Positions 51,991 through 60,818 of a stretch of DNA of 64,000 bases are shown here, piece after piece (position 1 is the stretch's first letter; each line of letters begins with the position of its first letter). Under the pieces are notes generated by a model. The model searched no databases. It was not told where the DNA came from and saw nothing but the letters and a program-made list of their open reading frames with translations. Source of the DNA: Microbacterium forte (GTDB lineage: Bacteria > Actinomycetota > Actinomycetes > Actinomycetales > Microbacteriaceae); the NCBI RefSeq assembly GCF_031885415.1, contig NZ_CP116871.1, forward strand, positions 496,001 through 560,000, given 5' to 3'. A program made the position numbers and the translations under genes.

Positions 51991-52431
51991 TCACGTTAGG
52001 TGCGCGCCCGTGCGCGGCGCTTCTTGATTCCTGATCGGTCTGATCACGTGCTTCGCCTGGAAGGTGGGGATGCCGTCGACATCCGCTGCGCGCTCACGAT
52101 ACACGCGGGGTGAGACACCGACGAGCTCGGTGAATCGTGTGCTGAAGGTGCCGAGCGATGAGCACCCCACTTCGAAGCACACCTCGGTGACGCTGAGGTC
52201 GCCGCGGCGCAGCAATGCCATGGCCCGCTCGATCCGCCGCGTCATCAGATAGGAGTACGGCGATTCGCCGTAGGTCTCCTTGAACTGCCTGCTCAGATGC
52301 CCCGCCGACATGTGCGCGCCGCGCGCCAGAGCCTCGACATCGAGAGGCGTCGCGTACTCGCGATCGATGCGATCCCGCACTCTGCGCATCACGACGAGCT
52401 CGCGGAGCCGCGCATCGTCGTCCGGGGTCAC
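51991..52431 (-). CDS. AraC-family transcriptional regulator, short form
   Basis: A 146-residue protein with only the DNA-binding part of an AraC regulator: two helix-turn-helix units in ARGAHMSAGHLSRQFKETYGESPYSYLMTRRIERAM and SVTEVCFEVGCSSLGTFSTRFTELVGVSPRVYR. No ligand-binding domain is present. It probably controls the following VOC gene, whose start lies at its 3' end. GTG 52431 with GGGGG just upstream is the likeliest start; a longer frame to 52542 adds about 37 residues of low-quality sequence across the promoter region. Confidence 0.82.
   Translation of the reverse strand: MTPDDDARLRELVVMRRVRDRIDREYATPLDVEALARGAHMSAGHLSRQFKETYGESPYSYLMTRRIERAMALLRRGDLSVTEVCFEVGCSSLGTFSTRFTELVGVSPRVYRERAADVDGIPTFQAKHVIRPIRNQEAPRTGAHLT
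51993..51998 (-). promoter_or_regulatory. Leaderless -10 box for the VOC gene at 51985
   Basis: On the minus strand TAACGT, seven bases, then ATG 51985. It overlaps the end of the AraC-type gene. Confidence 0.45.
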
Positions 52432-52480
52432 CCCCCGATTTTCGCATGACCTCGCGTAACAGCGTGTGAACGTCCGCGAC

Positions 52481-52490
52481 ATATCGATAT
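52481..52490. promoter_or_regulatory. Palindrome in the divergent spacer
   Basis: ATATCGATAT is a perfect 10-bp palindrome, strikingly AT-rich for this genome, between the AraC-type gene (minus) and the DUF308 gene (plus). The spacer 52432-52571 also holds a TACTCT box at 52522-52527 and a GAAAGGGG ribosome site before ATG 52572. Confidence 0.35.
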
Positions 52491-52571
52491 CGACCTCCCC
52501 CCATCCCGCCCCGGACAGCGCTACTCTGTGACCATCCCTCACAGGATTTTCTCAGAAAGGGGTCCCCCACC

Positions 52572-53171
52572 ATGTCTGATCCACTCGCAACCGAAGCGAA
52601 GTCACTGTTCAAGTCCATTCGCGTGGTGCTGGCGGTCTCGGGCGCCATCGCCCTCATCGCCGGCATCGTCCTGCTCGTCTGGCCGCTCAAGTCCGCCGTG
52701 ATCGTCACAGGCATCTTCGCCACCTACCTCGTGATCGCAGGTCTCGTCTACATCGGCCTGGGCATCTTCTCCAAGGTCAAGGGCGGATGGGCTCGAGTCG
52801 GCCACATCGTGCTGGGCCTCGTCTACATCGTCGCCGGCGTGATCGCGTTCGCGAACCTCGGAGTCGCCGCGGCGACCCTCGCGCTCGTCGTCGTCATCTT
52901 CATCGGCATCAGCTGGATCGTCGACGGAGTGGTGGCGCTGTCCCTCCTCGGACAGGACGGCTCGCGGGTCTGGACGCTGCTCTACGCACTGCTCAGCATC
53001 ATCGCCGGTATCGTCGTGCTCTTCTCCCCGCTGTACGCGGCGGCGGTGCTCTGGCTGGTGCTCGGCATCTCGCTCGTCGTTCTCGGAATCGTGCAGATCG
53101 TCCGCGCGATCACCCTCGGTAAGGACGCGAAGGACTTCGTGGCCTCGGCGAAGGCCGACTCCGCGATCTGA
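52572..53171 (+). CDS. DUF308 (HdeD-like) membrane protein
   Basis: A 199-residue integral membrane protein with about six helices arranged as three two-helix repeats (GAIALIAGIVLLVWPL, LGLVYIVAGVIAFANLG, LLSIIAGIVVLFSPLYAAAVLWL), the DUF308 pattern with conserved Gly and Pro in each repeat. Homologue HdeD is linked to acid resistance in Escherichia coli; here no such role can be claimed. It has a ribosome site GAAAGGGG and a promoter-like TACTCT upstream. A strong terminator ends the gene. Confidence 0.88.
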   Translation: MSDPLATEAKSLFKSIRVVLAVSGAIALIAGIVLLVWPLKSAVIVTGIFATYLVIAGLVYIGLGIFSKVKGGWARVGHIVLGLVYIVAGVIAFANLGVAAATLALVVVIFIGISWIVDGVVALSLLGQDGSRVWTLLYALLSIIAGIVVLFSPLYAAAVLWLVLGISLVVLGIVQIVRAITLGKDAKDFVASAKADSAI

Positions 53172-53186
53172 CTCGCCTCCAAACGC

Positions 53187-53218
53187 AGAGAGCCCCGTCC
53201 ATCCGGACGGGGCTCTCT
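53187..53218. terminator. Bidirectional terminator
   Basis: A perfect 14-bp stem AGAGAGCCCCGTCC / GGACGGGGCTCTCT with loop ATCC, followed by CTGTTGG. It lies between the convergent DUF308 and SDR genes and can serve both. Confidence 0.88.
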
Positions 53219-53235
53219 CTGTTGGTCTCAGAGAC

Positions 53236-54000
53236 TCACTCGGCCTCGAAGGCGCTGACGTCGCCGACCAACCGGGTGTTGTCGGCAGGAACGGCGTCGA
53301 CTGCCGCACGTGCGATCTCCGCTGCGAACTCCGACACGTTGTAGAGCTTGCCTGCGGACTCGCGGCGCTCGGCGATCGCGCCGGGGTTGGCGCGCTCGAG
53401 AAGCGTCGCCGTGATGGTGCCCTCGATCATGTCGCCGGAGACGACGGTGAACCCGATGCCCTTCTCGGCGAGACCGGGGATGCGCTCGCGGAGCGCATCC
53501 TCACCTGCACGCTTCGACAGCGCGACCGGCTCGTACTCCGGCATCGTCGGCGTGGTGCGGATGAAGTGGGCCTGGTGGCTCGTCACGAAGACGACCCGCG
53601 ACCCATCGCCGAGCAGAGGGGCAGCGGCGTCGAGGACGTTCAGCTGCGCGTCGCGGTTGAGCGTCAGCGCGTAGTCCTCAGCCATCCCGGATTCCATGCC
53701 CCCTGATGCGTTCAGCACGAGCACATCGAGGCGACCGAACTCGGCCTTCACCGCATCGAACATCTCGCCGACCGACGAGGGGTCGGTGAGGTCGGCGCCG
53801 ACGACGAGCACGCGTCGCCCCAGCTCGCGCAGCTGAGCGGCGAGCTTCTCGGCGCGCGGCGCCTTGTTGCGGAAGTTGATGACCACGTCCGCCCCCGCCT
53901 CGGCGAGGTAGCGCACGGTGTCTGCCCCGATTCCTCGAGACGAGCCGGTGACGAGGGCGACCTTGCCCTCTAGAGAACCTGCGGGAAGAACGTCGGTCAC
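53236..54000 (-). CDS. Short-chain dehydrogenase/reductase with altered active site
   Basis: A 254-residue SDR protein. The nucleotide-binding motif VALVTGSSRGIGAD (TGxxxGIG at residues 18-25), NFRNK and the later NASGGMESG are present. In the catalytic region SHQAHFIRT is followed by EPVALSKRAGEDAL: Lys of YxxxK is kept but the Tyr position reads Val. The enzyme may use the nearby Tyr four residues upstream or may lack normal redox activity. GTG 54000 is the start, with AGGAG seven nt upstream on the minus strand; longer in-frame sequence runs through the divergent NfeD gene. Confidence 0.88.
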   Translation of the reverse strand: MTDVLPAGSLEGKVALVTGSSRGIGADTVRYLAEAGADVVINFRNKAPRAEKLAAQLRELGRRVLVVGADLTDPSSVGEMFDAVKAEFGRLDVLVLNASGGMESGMAEDYALTLNRDAQLNVLDAAAPLLGDGSRVVFVTSHQAHFIRTTPTMPEYEPVALSKRAGEDALRERIPGLAEKGIGFTVVSGDMIEGTITATLLERANPGAIAERRESAGKLYNVSEFAAEIARAAVDAVPADNTRLVGDVSAFEAE

Positions 54001-54120
54001 GGTGACTCCTCTGATGCGTGAATCGCCGTGATGACACGGCGCTTTCAGACTATCAAGCCGGCCCCTTCGAACCGGGAACCGGCTCGTGCCGCGTGATAGG
54101 TTGACCGCAAAGGAGGCCGC

Positions 54121-54594
54121 ATGGACAACTTCGCGACATTCGTACAGTTCATCGACCAATGGGCATGGATCGGGTGGCTGATCCTGATCGCCATCTTCCT
54201 CGTGATCGAGATGCTCACTCTCGACTTCACCTTCCTGATGCTGAGCTTCGGCAGCGCAGTCGGCCTCGTCACCGATTTCCTCGGCATCCCGGTGTGGGTC
54301 CAGGTGCTGATCGCCGCGGCGGCGGCCGCACTGTTCATCCTCTTCCTGCGTCCGCCGCTGATCAAGCGTCTGCATCGCGGCGAAGACCCGACCAAGTCCA
54401 ACGTCGAGGCCCTGCTGAATCTGCGAGGCACGGCCCTGCAGGACATCACCCAGATCTCCGGACAGGTGAAGCTGAGCAACGGCGACACCTGGACCGCCCG
54501 CACCGCAGGGGCCGTGCCGATCCCCCAGGGCTCACCGATCGCAGTGATCGCGATCAACGGCGCGACCGCGACCGTCCGTCCCGTCAACGACTAG
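54121..54594 (+). CDS. NfeD-family membrane protein
   Basis: A 157-residue membrane protein with three transmembrane helices (about 15-35, 38-58 and 60-80) and a C-terminal OB-fold domain of NfeD type (LRGTALQDITQISGQVKLSNGDTWTAR). NfeD proteins are encoded with SPFH/stomatin proteins and help organise membrane microdomains. ATG 54121 has AAAGGAGG 5-12 nt upstream and a TAGGTT box in the leader. It is followed by the SPFH gene after 9 nt, a classic pair. Confidence 0.9.
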   Translation: MDNFATFVQFIDQWAWIGWLILIAIFLVIEMLTLDFTFLMLSFGSAVGLVTDFLGIPVWVQVLIAAAAAALFILFLRPPLIKRLHRGEDPTKSNVEALLNLRGTALQDITQISGQVKLSNGDTWTARTAGAVPIPQGSPIAVIAINGATATVRPVND

Positions 54595-54603
54595 GAGAAC
54601 CTC

Positions 54604-55530
54604 TTGGACGATGCATCGTTCATCCCCGCCGCGATCGGGTGGATACTCGTCATCGCGATCATCATCTTCGTGGTGGTCACGCTGGCTCGCTCCATCCGCA
54701 TCATCCCGCAGGCCACAGCCGGCGTGGTCGAGCGCCTGGGCCGCTATCACAAGACGTTGATGCCCGGACTCAACATCCTGGTGCCCTTCATCGATCGCCT
54801 CCGGCCCCTCATCGACATGCGCGAACAGGTGGTCTCGTTCCCGCCGCAGCCTGTGATCACCGAGGACAACCTCGTGGTCTCGATCGACACCGTCGTCTAC
54901 TTCCAGGTGACCGACGCTCGCGCCGCGACATACGAGATCGCGAACTACCTCGGTGCGGTCGAGCAGCTCACGACGACGACCCTCCGAAACGTGGTCGGTG
55001 GCCTCAACCTCGAAGAGGCTCTGACGAGCCGCGACAACATCAACGGCCAGCTCCGCGTCGTTCTCGACGAGGCGACCGGCAAATGGGGCATCCGCGTCGG
55101 GCGAGTGGAGCTGAAGGCGATCGACCCGCCCATCTCCATCCAGGATTCGATGGAGAAGCAGATGCGCGCCGAGCGTGACCGCCGTGCGGCCATCCTCACG
55201 GCCGAGGGAACCAAGCAGTCCGCGATCCTCGAGGCGGAGGGCGCACGGCAGGCGGAGATTCTCCGCGCAGAGGGTGACAAGCAGGCGGCTGTGCTGCGCG
55301 CCCAGGGTGAGGCCGAGGCGATCCAGAATGTCTTCACCGCCATCCACCAGGGTGAGCCGGATGACAAGCTGCTGGCCTACCAGTACCTGCAGATGCTGCC
55401 GAAGATCAGCGAGGGACAGTCGAACAAGCTCTGGATCATCCCGAGCGAGCTGACCGAGGCGCTCAAGGGCATCGGCACCGCGTTCACGCCGAAGCCCGGA
55501 CAGCCTCCGACGAACCACCCGGGCGCGTGA
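54604..55530 (+). CDS. SPFH/Band 7 (stomatin-like) protein
   Basis: A 308-residue protein with an N-terminal membrane helix (about residues 8-26), the SPFH/Band 7 domain (GVVERLGRYHKTLMPGLNILVPFIDRL, VITEDNLVVSIDTVVYFQVTD) and a long Ala/Glu/Arg coiled-coil (EKQMRAERDRRAAILTAEG onward) for oligomer formation. It pairs with NfeD upstream and resembles QmcA-like proteins. TTG 54604 is the likely start with AGGAGAAC upstream. Overlaps the glycerophosphodiesterase gene by four bases. Confidence 0.93.
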   Translation: MDDASFIPAAIGWILVIAIIIFVVVTLARSIRIIPQATAGVVERLGRYHKTLMPGLNILVPFIDRLRPLIDMREQVVSFPPQPVITEDNLVVSIDTVVYFQVTDARAATYEIANYLGAVEQLTTTTLRNVVGGLNLEEALTSRDNINGQLRVVLDEATGKWGIRVGRVELKAIDPPISIQDSMEKQMRAERDRRAAILTAEGTKQSAILEAEGARQAEILRAEGDKQAAVLRAQGEAEAIQNVFTAIHQGEPDDKLLAYQYLQMLPKISEGQSNKLWIIPSELTEALKGIGTAFTPKPGQPPTNHPGA

Positions 55531-56300
55531 CGCACCCCTACTTCGAGAAGGCAGCCCACCCCCGAGTCCTCGCTCACCGCGGTCTGATCACCACGGCGGG
55601 CGAGGACTCCGGCGTCTGGGAGAACTCGGCAGCGGCCTTCGCCGCGGCTCACGCCGCCGGCGCCGAGTACATCGAGACGGACTGCCGGATGACGGCCGAC
55701 GGTGACGTCGTTCTCTTCCACGATGCGACGCTGCAGCGCCTTGCCGGCGACCCCCGACCCGTGCGGGATGTACGCACCCGTGAGCTCGCCGCGATCTTCG
55801 CCGATCACGGCGGTCTCCTCACCGTCGCCGAGGCCCTGTCGGCATTCCCGACGACGCGCTTCAACATCGATGTGAAGACCACCGAGGCCGCCGAGCCCCT
55901 CGGCCCGATTCTCGAAGATCACACGCACCGTGTGCTCGTCACCAGCTTCTCGGATTCCGACCGTCGCGCCACGATCGCATCGGTGCTCCGTGCCGGTGCC
56001 GCTCTCAGACCGGCCACATCGGGTGGCAGTCGCACCATCGCCGCAGTTCGCGCCCTCTCGGCTGTCCGCGTCTCCCCCGGCCGCGCGCTGCGCGACATCG
56101 ACGTCCTCCAGATCCCCGAGCGTCACCGCGGTGTGAAGGTTCTCACTCCCCCTCTGATCAGCGCCGCGCACCGACGCGGCGTCGAGGTTCACGTGTGGAC
56201 GGTGAACGACGCCGACTCCATGCGACGGCTGGTCGATGCAGGTGTCGACGGGATCGTCACGGACCGCGCGGACCTCGCGCTGGCGACGATCGGCCGCTGA
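55527..56300 (+). CDS. Glycerophosphodiester phosphodiesterase
   Basis: A 257-residue GDPD-family protein: AHRGLITTAGEDSGVWENSAAAFAAAHAAGAEYIETDCRMTADGDVVLFHD contains the HRG, EN and ETD catalytic residues and the HD metal site. It hydrolyses glycerophosphodiesters from phospholipid turnover to glycerol-3-phosphate. No signal peptide, so it acts in the cytoplasm. It follows the SPFH gene directly, linking it to membrane upkeep. Confidence 0.93.
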   Translation: MTHPYFEKAAHPRVLAHRGLITTAGEDSGVWENSAAAFAAAHAAGAEYIETDCRMTADGDVVLFHDATLQRLAGDPRPVRDVRTRELAAIFADHGGLLTVAEALSAFPTTRFNIDVKTTEAAEPLGPILEDHTHRVLVTSFSDSDRRATIASVLRAGAALRPATSGGSRTIAAVRALSAVRVSPGRALRDIDVLQIPERHRGVKVLTPPLISAAHRRGVEVHVWTVNDADSMRRLVDAGVDGIVTDRADLALATIGR

Positions 56301-56302
56301 TC

Positions 56303-56330
56303 GCGCCACGCCGCCTCTACGCTGTGGCGC
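56303..56330. repeat. Inverted repeat after the glycerophosphodiesterase gene
   Basis: GCGCCAC (56303-56309) and GTGGCGC (56324-56330) form a 7-bp inverted repeat around a TACGCT box (56318-56323). It may end the upstream transcript or act as an operator for a promoter reading to rbpA. The 125-bp spacer has a further TTATAC box at 56395-56400, a possible rbpA promoter. Confidence 0.4.
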
Positions 56331-56425
56331 TGGGATTCCGCTGTGAATCGCGCCGAGATTCCGCCCGCGTGGATGAAGCGCACAGGCTGGAGCGTTATAC
56401 CTGACAGCGACGAGAGGACCACACA

Positions 56426-56809
56426 ATGGCAGATCGCAGCCTACGCGGCATCCGACTCGGCGCCCAGAGCCTACAGAGCGAAGAGGGCGTCGTTTTCATG
56501 GAGCGCCGTGAAACCACCTACATCTGTGACACCTGCGGCCATGTCACGAACCTGATGTTCTCGGCGGACGCAGAACCGCCCCAGACCTGGGAATGCCGTG
56601 CCTGCGGAGCGGACGCCCGCCTGAACGTCGACGGCCAGGCCGTCACGCTCGACGCGACCGACGAGAAGGCAGCCCGGACGCACTGGGACATGCTTCTCGA
56701 GCGTCGTACACGCGCAGAACTCGAAGAACTGCTCGAAGAGCGACTCGCCTTCATCCGCGCGCGCCGCGGTGCAGGTGAAGACCCGACCCGCGAGAAGATC
56801 GGCGCCTAG
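56426..56809 (+). CDS. rbpA: RNA polymerase-binding protein RbpA
   Basis: Actinobacterial RNA polymerase partner that helps the main sigma factor open promoters. The 127-residue protein has the N-terminal tail MADRSLRGIRLGAQSLQ, the core domain with CDTCG and CRACG pairs (Cys 34, 37, 57, 60), and the C-terminal sigma-interacting helices THWDMLLERRTRAELEELLEERLAFIRARRG. Residue length is slightly above the mycobacterial form. Its promoter is probably in the spacer upstream, with a possible box TTATAC. The 3' end overlaps lnt on the other strand by 4 bp. Confidence 0.96.
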   Translation: MADRSLRGIRLGAQSLQSEEGVVFMERRETTYICDTCGHVTNLMFSADAEPPQTWECRACGADARLNVDGQAVTLDATDEKAARTHWDMLLERRTRAELEELLEERLAFIRARRGAGEDPTREKIGA

Positions 56810-58329
56810 CGCCGACGGGCGCGCAACCGCCCGAAGGCCAGCGCGCCCAGCCCGCCCCACAGCAGCAGCATCTGGATCCAGGGGCCGGTGACGACACCGG
56901 CTGTCAGGCCGGAGCGAAGCTCGACATCCTCGAGCAGCGCTCCGGCCTTTCCTGCGTCGAGGCTCGATACGGTGGACCCATCCGGGCGGATGATCTGGCT
57001 CGTGCCCACCGTCGAGATGTTCACGACGCTGCGGCCGGTCTCGATCGCCCGCATCCTCGCGAATGCCAGCTGCTGCAGATTCTCGTTGGTGCCTCGGAAG
57101 TCGGCGTTGTTGGTCTGGAAGACGAGAACCTCGGCTCCTTCGGCCATTCCCTCGCTGATCACGTCGTCGTAGATGACGTCGAAGCAGATCGCCAATCCGA
57201 CCCTCACGCCGTCGACATCGATGACCGGCGGGTTCGTTCCCGGGGTGTATTCGCGTTGGATGAGTCCGATCAGATCGGGCGCGAGTGCATTGAAGAAGGC
57301 ACGGTCGGGCACGTACTCGCCGAAGGGAACCGGGTGCCGCTTGTCGTGCAGCTGCCCGTCCCCGCCGTCTTCCGTCCACAGCAGTGAGGTGTTGTAGAAC
57401 AGGCCCTCTCGCTCCGTCGCGGCGTTGGCAAGCAGCGGCGCGCCGATTCGCGAGGTGATCGCGCTCATCCTCCGCGCCAATGAATCCGACTGGAACGGGT
57501 CGAAGTCGAGCGATCCCTCGGGCCAGACCAGCAGATCGACGTCTTCGCCGTAGAGCGGTTCGGTCGCGTCCGTCTGCGCGTCGATGAGCGAGTAGGGCTG
57601 GCGCTCGTCGAAATACCCGCTCGGCCCGTTCCCCTGCACCGCGGCGATGCGCATCGACCCGGTGACGGTCGTGGGGAACAGGGGCGTGATGAGCAGGGCC
57701 ACCGTCACGATGACCGGTGCGATCAGCGCGGTCGGGCGTCGCCAGGCACGTTCGCGAATCACCTGGATGAGGAGGGCGACGAGGAACACCATCAGGAAGC
57801 TGAGACCGCTGACGCCGATCCACGAGGTGACCGGGGCCAGCGGGCTCTCGGCCTGGCTCATGCCCAGACGGGCCCACGGGAAGCCTCCGTACGGCCAGGA
57901 GCCGACGAACACCTCGCGCCCGACCCACAGCGCGGCCACGACGGCCGGAAGAAGCAGGAGGCGCGCCCAGGCGCCAGGGAAGGCTGTGGGGATCCATCGA
58001 TAGGCGAGCGTGATCAGGATCAGCGCCACCGCCGTGAGGACGCCTTCGAGGACGCTCAGTGCGGCCCAGGGCAGCGGGCCGAGGTAGCGCGAGGTGAACG
58101 ACACGAGCAGTCCGAAGAAGATCACCCCGTAGACCAGCCCCACCGCGAGCGCGCCTCCGACCCGACGGCCGATGAGCGCGACGAGCAGCAACGCGGTGGC
58201 CGGGAACGCCAGTGCCCACACCGCGGCATCCGGGTAGGAGAGATTCATCAGGAGCGCAGCCAGGGCCGCAACGGGAAGGGCGAGCGAAAGCGGCAGAAGA
58301 GGGCGCTGTCGCGCTGGGGAATCAGGCAT
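56806..58329 (-). CDS. lnt: Apolipoprotein N-acyltransferase
   Basis: Adds the third acyl chain to lipoproteins in the plasma membrane. The 507-residue protein has about seven transmembrane helices in the first 200 residues and one at the C-terminus, with a nitrilase-like domain between. Its Glu-Lys-Cys triad is in WPEGSLDF, DKRHPVPFGEYVP and LAICFDVIY. ATG 58329 follows the helY stop by 11 nt; the open frame further upstream overlaps helY. Gene order next to rbpA is shared with mycobacteria, where the enzyme is fused to Ppm1; no such fusion is present here. Confidence 0.95.
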   Translation of the reverse strand: MPDSPARQRPLLPLSLALPVAALAALLMNLSYPDAAVWALAFPATALLLVALIGRRVGGALAVGLVYGVIFFGLLVSFTSRYLGPLPWAALSVLEGVLTAVALILITLAYRWIPTAFPGAWARLLLLPAVVAALWVGREVFVGSWPYGGFPWARLGMSQAESPLAPVTSWIGVSGLSFLMVFLVALLIQVIRERAWRRPTALIAPVIVTVALLITPLFPTTVTGSMRIAAVQGNGPSGYFDERQPYSLIDAQTDATEPLYGEDVDLLVWPEGSLDFDPFQSDSLARRMSAITSRIGAPLLANAATEREGLFYNTSLLWTEDGGDGQLHDKRHPVPFGEYVPDRAFFNALAPDLIGLIQREYTPGTNPPVIDVDGVRVGLAICFDVIYDDVISEGMAEGAEVLVFQTNNADFRGTNENLQQLAFARMRAIETGRSVVNISTVGTSQIIRPDGSTVSSLDAGKAGALLEDVELRSGLTAGVVTGPWIQMLLLWGGLGALAFGRLRARRR

Positions 58330-58340
58330 CGGTCCCGTTC

Positions 58341-60818
58341 TCACATCGAGGAGTAGGCGACGATGCCGCGGCGCACGCCGTCGAGAGCGACGCGGGCATT
58401 GCGCGCCAGGGCGCCGTCCTCCGCGACGATCGAGAGCTGGTCGAGCAGGTCGATCGTCTGCTTGGCCCACCGGACGAAGTCGCCCGCGGCCATGTCGGCG
58501 TCGATCAGGACGCGATCGAGCATCCCGCCCCGGGCCCACGAGTGCATTGCGCCCGCGAGACCGGCAGCCAAGGGCTCGGACCCCGGAAGATGGTGATCCT
58601 TCTCGAGGTCGTCGAGCTCGGCCCAGAGAGTCGTGGTCTTCTCGTAGGCTGCGCGGAAAGCCCCTCTCGGCAGATCGCGCTCGCCCGCGTTCGCCTCGTC
58701 GCGTCGCGGCTCGTAGACGAGGCAGCAGGCCATGGCGGCGAGCGACGGAGCGTCCAGGCCGCTCCAGAGACCCTGCCGCAGGGATTCTGCGACCAGGAGA
58801 TCACGCTCTCCGTAGATGCGACGCATCGTCCGACCGGCCTCGGTGAGAGTGGTCTCGTCGTTCTCGTCTCGGTGGAGGTAGTCGAGCGTCTCAAGCACCT
58901 CGACGACACGATCGAAGACGCGAGCCACCGTTCCGGTCCTCGTCTCGATCTGACGACGGATGCGGTCGTTCTGCCTCTTGAGCTTCCAGTACCGCTCCGC
59001 CCAACGGGCGTGGGCCTCGCGATCGGGGCAGCGGTGGCAGCCGTGCCGCTGCATCCGGGTGCGCAGGCTCTGGATCTGCTTCATGCGCTTGTCGCGCGAT
59101 GCCCGCGGAGCGCTCGAGTCCTGACGGTTCTTCTTCTCGAGGTCGCTGAGCTCTCGGCGGATCGAGGCATAGTCCAAGAAGTCGCCGTGGTCGCAGACCA
59201 TCGCCGCCTTGTAGCCGTCGAGGGATTCCTCGGCCTCACGCACCTGCCTGGCGAGTCCGACCACCGCGCGATCGGCCTGGAACTGAGCGAAGGACGATTC
59301 GAGCACCTCGCGCGCCCGCTGTTTGCCGAACAGGTCGATCAGGTTGACCGCCATGTTGTACGTCGGACGGAAACTGGAGTTGAGCGGGTAGGTGCGACGT
59401 GAGGCGAGTGCGGCGACCGCCTGCGGATCCATCCCCTCGGTCCACTGCACCACGGCGTGGCCTTCGACGTCGATGCCCCGTCGCCCGGCTCGTCCGGTGA
59501 GCTGGGTGTACTCCCCCGAGGTGATCGCCACCCGGGCCTCACCGTTGAACTTCTCCATCTTCTCGAGCACCACGGTGCGTGCGGGCATGTTGATGCCGAG
59601 CGCCAGGGTCTCGGTCGCGAACACGACCTTCACGAGCTTGCGCTTGTAGAGCTCCTCGACGACCTCTTTGAAGGCGGGCAGGAGCCCGGCGTGGTGGGCG
59701 GCCACGCCGCGTTCGAGGTTCTCCAGCCAATCCCAGTATCCGAGAACACCGAGATCCTCATCCTGCAGGGTCCGCGTCCTGTCTTCGACGATCGCGCGGA
59801 TCTCGGCCCGCTCCTCGGTCGAGGTCAGACGGACACCCGATCTGCGGACCTGCTGCACCGCAGCGTCGCAGCCTACCCTGCTGAAGATGAAGAAGATCGC
59901 CGGCAGCAGGTTGGCCGCCTCGAGCAGCCGCACCACGTCGGGGCGGTCCATGCGCTCGATCCGCTGCACGTTCGCCGAGCGGACCGCACGGCGTCCTCCG
60001 CGTGGCGGACGCTGCGCCTGCCGTCCCGCATGACGATTGCTGCGGTAGGACTGCGCCTCACGGTTGTTGTCGTAGTTCGAACCGGTGGACGAGCGGATTC
60101 GCATCAGCTCCTGATTCACCAGAGCCGTCGCGATGCCCGCGCGGTCGTCGAAGAGCGGGAGCAGATCATCACGCACCAGCACGTGCTGCTCGAGCGGCAC
60201 CGGTCGGATCTCCGAGACGATCACCTCGGTGTTTCCGCGCACCGTGTCGAGCCAATCGCCGAACTCCTCGGCGTTCGACACCGTGGCGCTCAGCGACACC
60301 AGCCGCACCTGCTGCGGGAGGTGGATGATCACCTCTTCCCACACCGCCCCGCGGAATCGGTCGGCGAGGTAGTGCACCTCATCCATCACCACATACCGAA
60401 GGTCGCGCAGCGCTGCGGAATCGGCGTAGATCATGTTGCGCAGCACTTCGGTCGTCATGACGACGATCCGAGCGTTGCCGTTGATGTTGGTGTCACCCGT
60501 GAGCAGACCCACGTCATCGGCGCCGTAGACGTCGACCAGCTCGCGGAACTTCTGATTGGAGAGGGCCTTCATCGGCGTCGTGTAGAACGCCTTGTCGCGC
60601 GGCGTCTGCATCGCGAGATGGATCGCGAACTCTCCGACGATGGTCTTTCCCGCCCCGGTGGGAGCGGCGACCAGCACGCTGCTCCCGTCTTCGAGCGCGT
60701 GGCACCCTTCGATCTGGAACGGGTCGAGCTCGAACTTCTGATTCGCGGCGAAGGCGACCGTCGCCGGGTGCCCTGCGGCTTCGCGAGCCGCGGCGTATCG
60801 CTCTGCCGGCGAGCTCAT
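58341..60818 (-). CDS. helY: DEAD/DEAH-box RNA helicase HelY (Ski2/Mtr4-like)
   Basis: An 825-residue helicase with Walker A AAPTGAGKTIVGEFA (about residue 51), DEVHYLADRFRG (motif II), SATVSNAEEFGDW (motif III), and RAGRRGIDVEG (motif VI), followed by a long C-terminal region with the DSHCT domain (GLDAPSLAAMACCLVYEPRR). Related to yeast Ski2 and Mtr4, it probably unwinds structured RNA. ATG 60818 overlaps the tatC stop. An Arg/Gly/Arg-rich insertion near residues 260-285 (SYRSNRHAGRQAQRPPRG) may bind RNA. Confidence 0.93.
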   Translation of the reverse strand: MSSPAERYAAAREAAGHPATVAFAANQKFELDPFQIEGCHALEDGSSVLVAAPTGAGKTIVGEFAIHLAMQTPRDKAFYTTPMKALSNQKFRELVDVYGADDVGLLTGDTNINGNARIVVMTTEVLRNMIYADSAALRDLRYVVMDEVHYLADRFRGAVWEEVIIHLPQQVRLVSLSATVSNAEEFGDWLDTVRGNTEVIVSEIRPVPLEQHVLVRDDLLPLFDDRAGIATALVNQELMRIRSSTGSNYDNNREAQSYRSNRHAGRQAQRPPRGGRRAVRSANVQRIERMDRPDVVRLLEAANLLPAIFFIFSRVGCDAAVQQVRRSGVRLTSTEERAEIRAIVEDRTRTLQDEDLGVLGYWDWLENLERGVAAHHAGLLPAFKEVVEELYKRKLVKVVFATETLALGINMPARTVVLEKMEKFNGEARVAITSGEYTQLTGRAGRRGIDVEGHAVVQWTEGMDPQAVAALASRRTYPLNSSFRPTYNMAVNLIDLFGKQRAREVLESSFAQFQADRAVVGLARQVREAEESLDGYKAAMVCDHGDFLDYASIRRELSDLEKKNRQDSSAPRASRDKRMKQIQSLRTRMQRHGCHRCPDREAHARWAERYWKLKRQNDRIRRQIETRTGTVARVFDRVVEVLETLDYLHRDENDETTLTEAGRTMRRIYGERDLLVAESLRQGLWSGLDAPSLAAMACCLVYEPRRDEANAGERDLPRGAFRAAYEKTTTLWAELDDLEKDHHLPGSEPLAAGLAGAMHSWARGGMLDRVLIDADMAAGDFVRWAKQTIDLLDQLSIVAEDGALARNARVALDGVRRGIVAYSSM

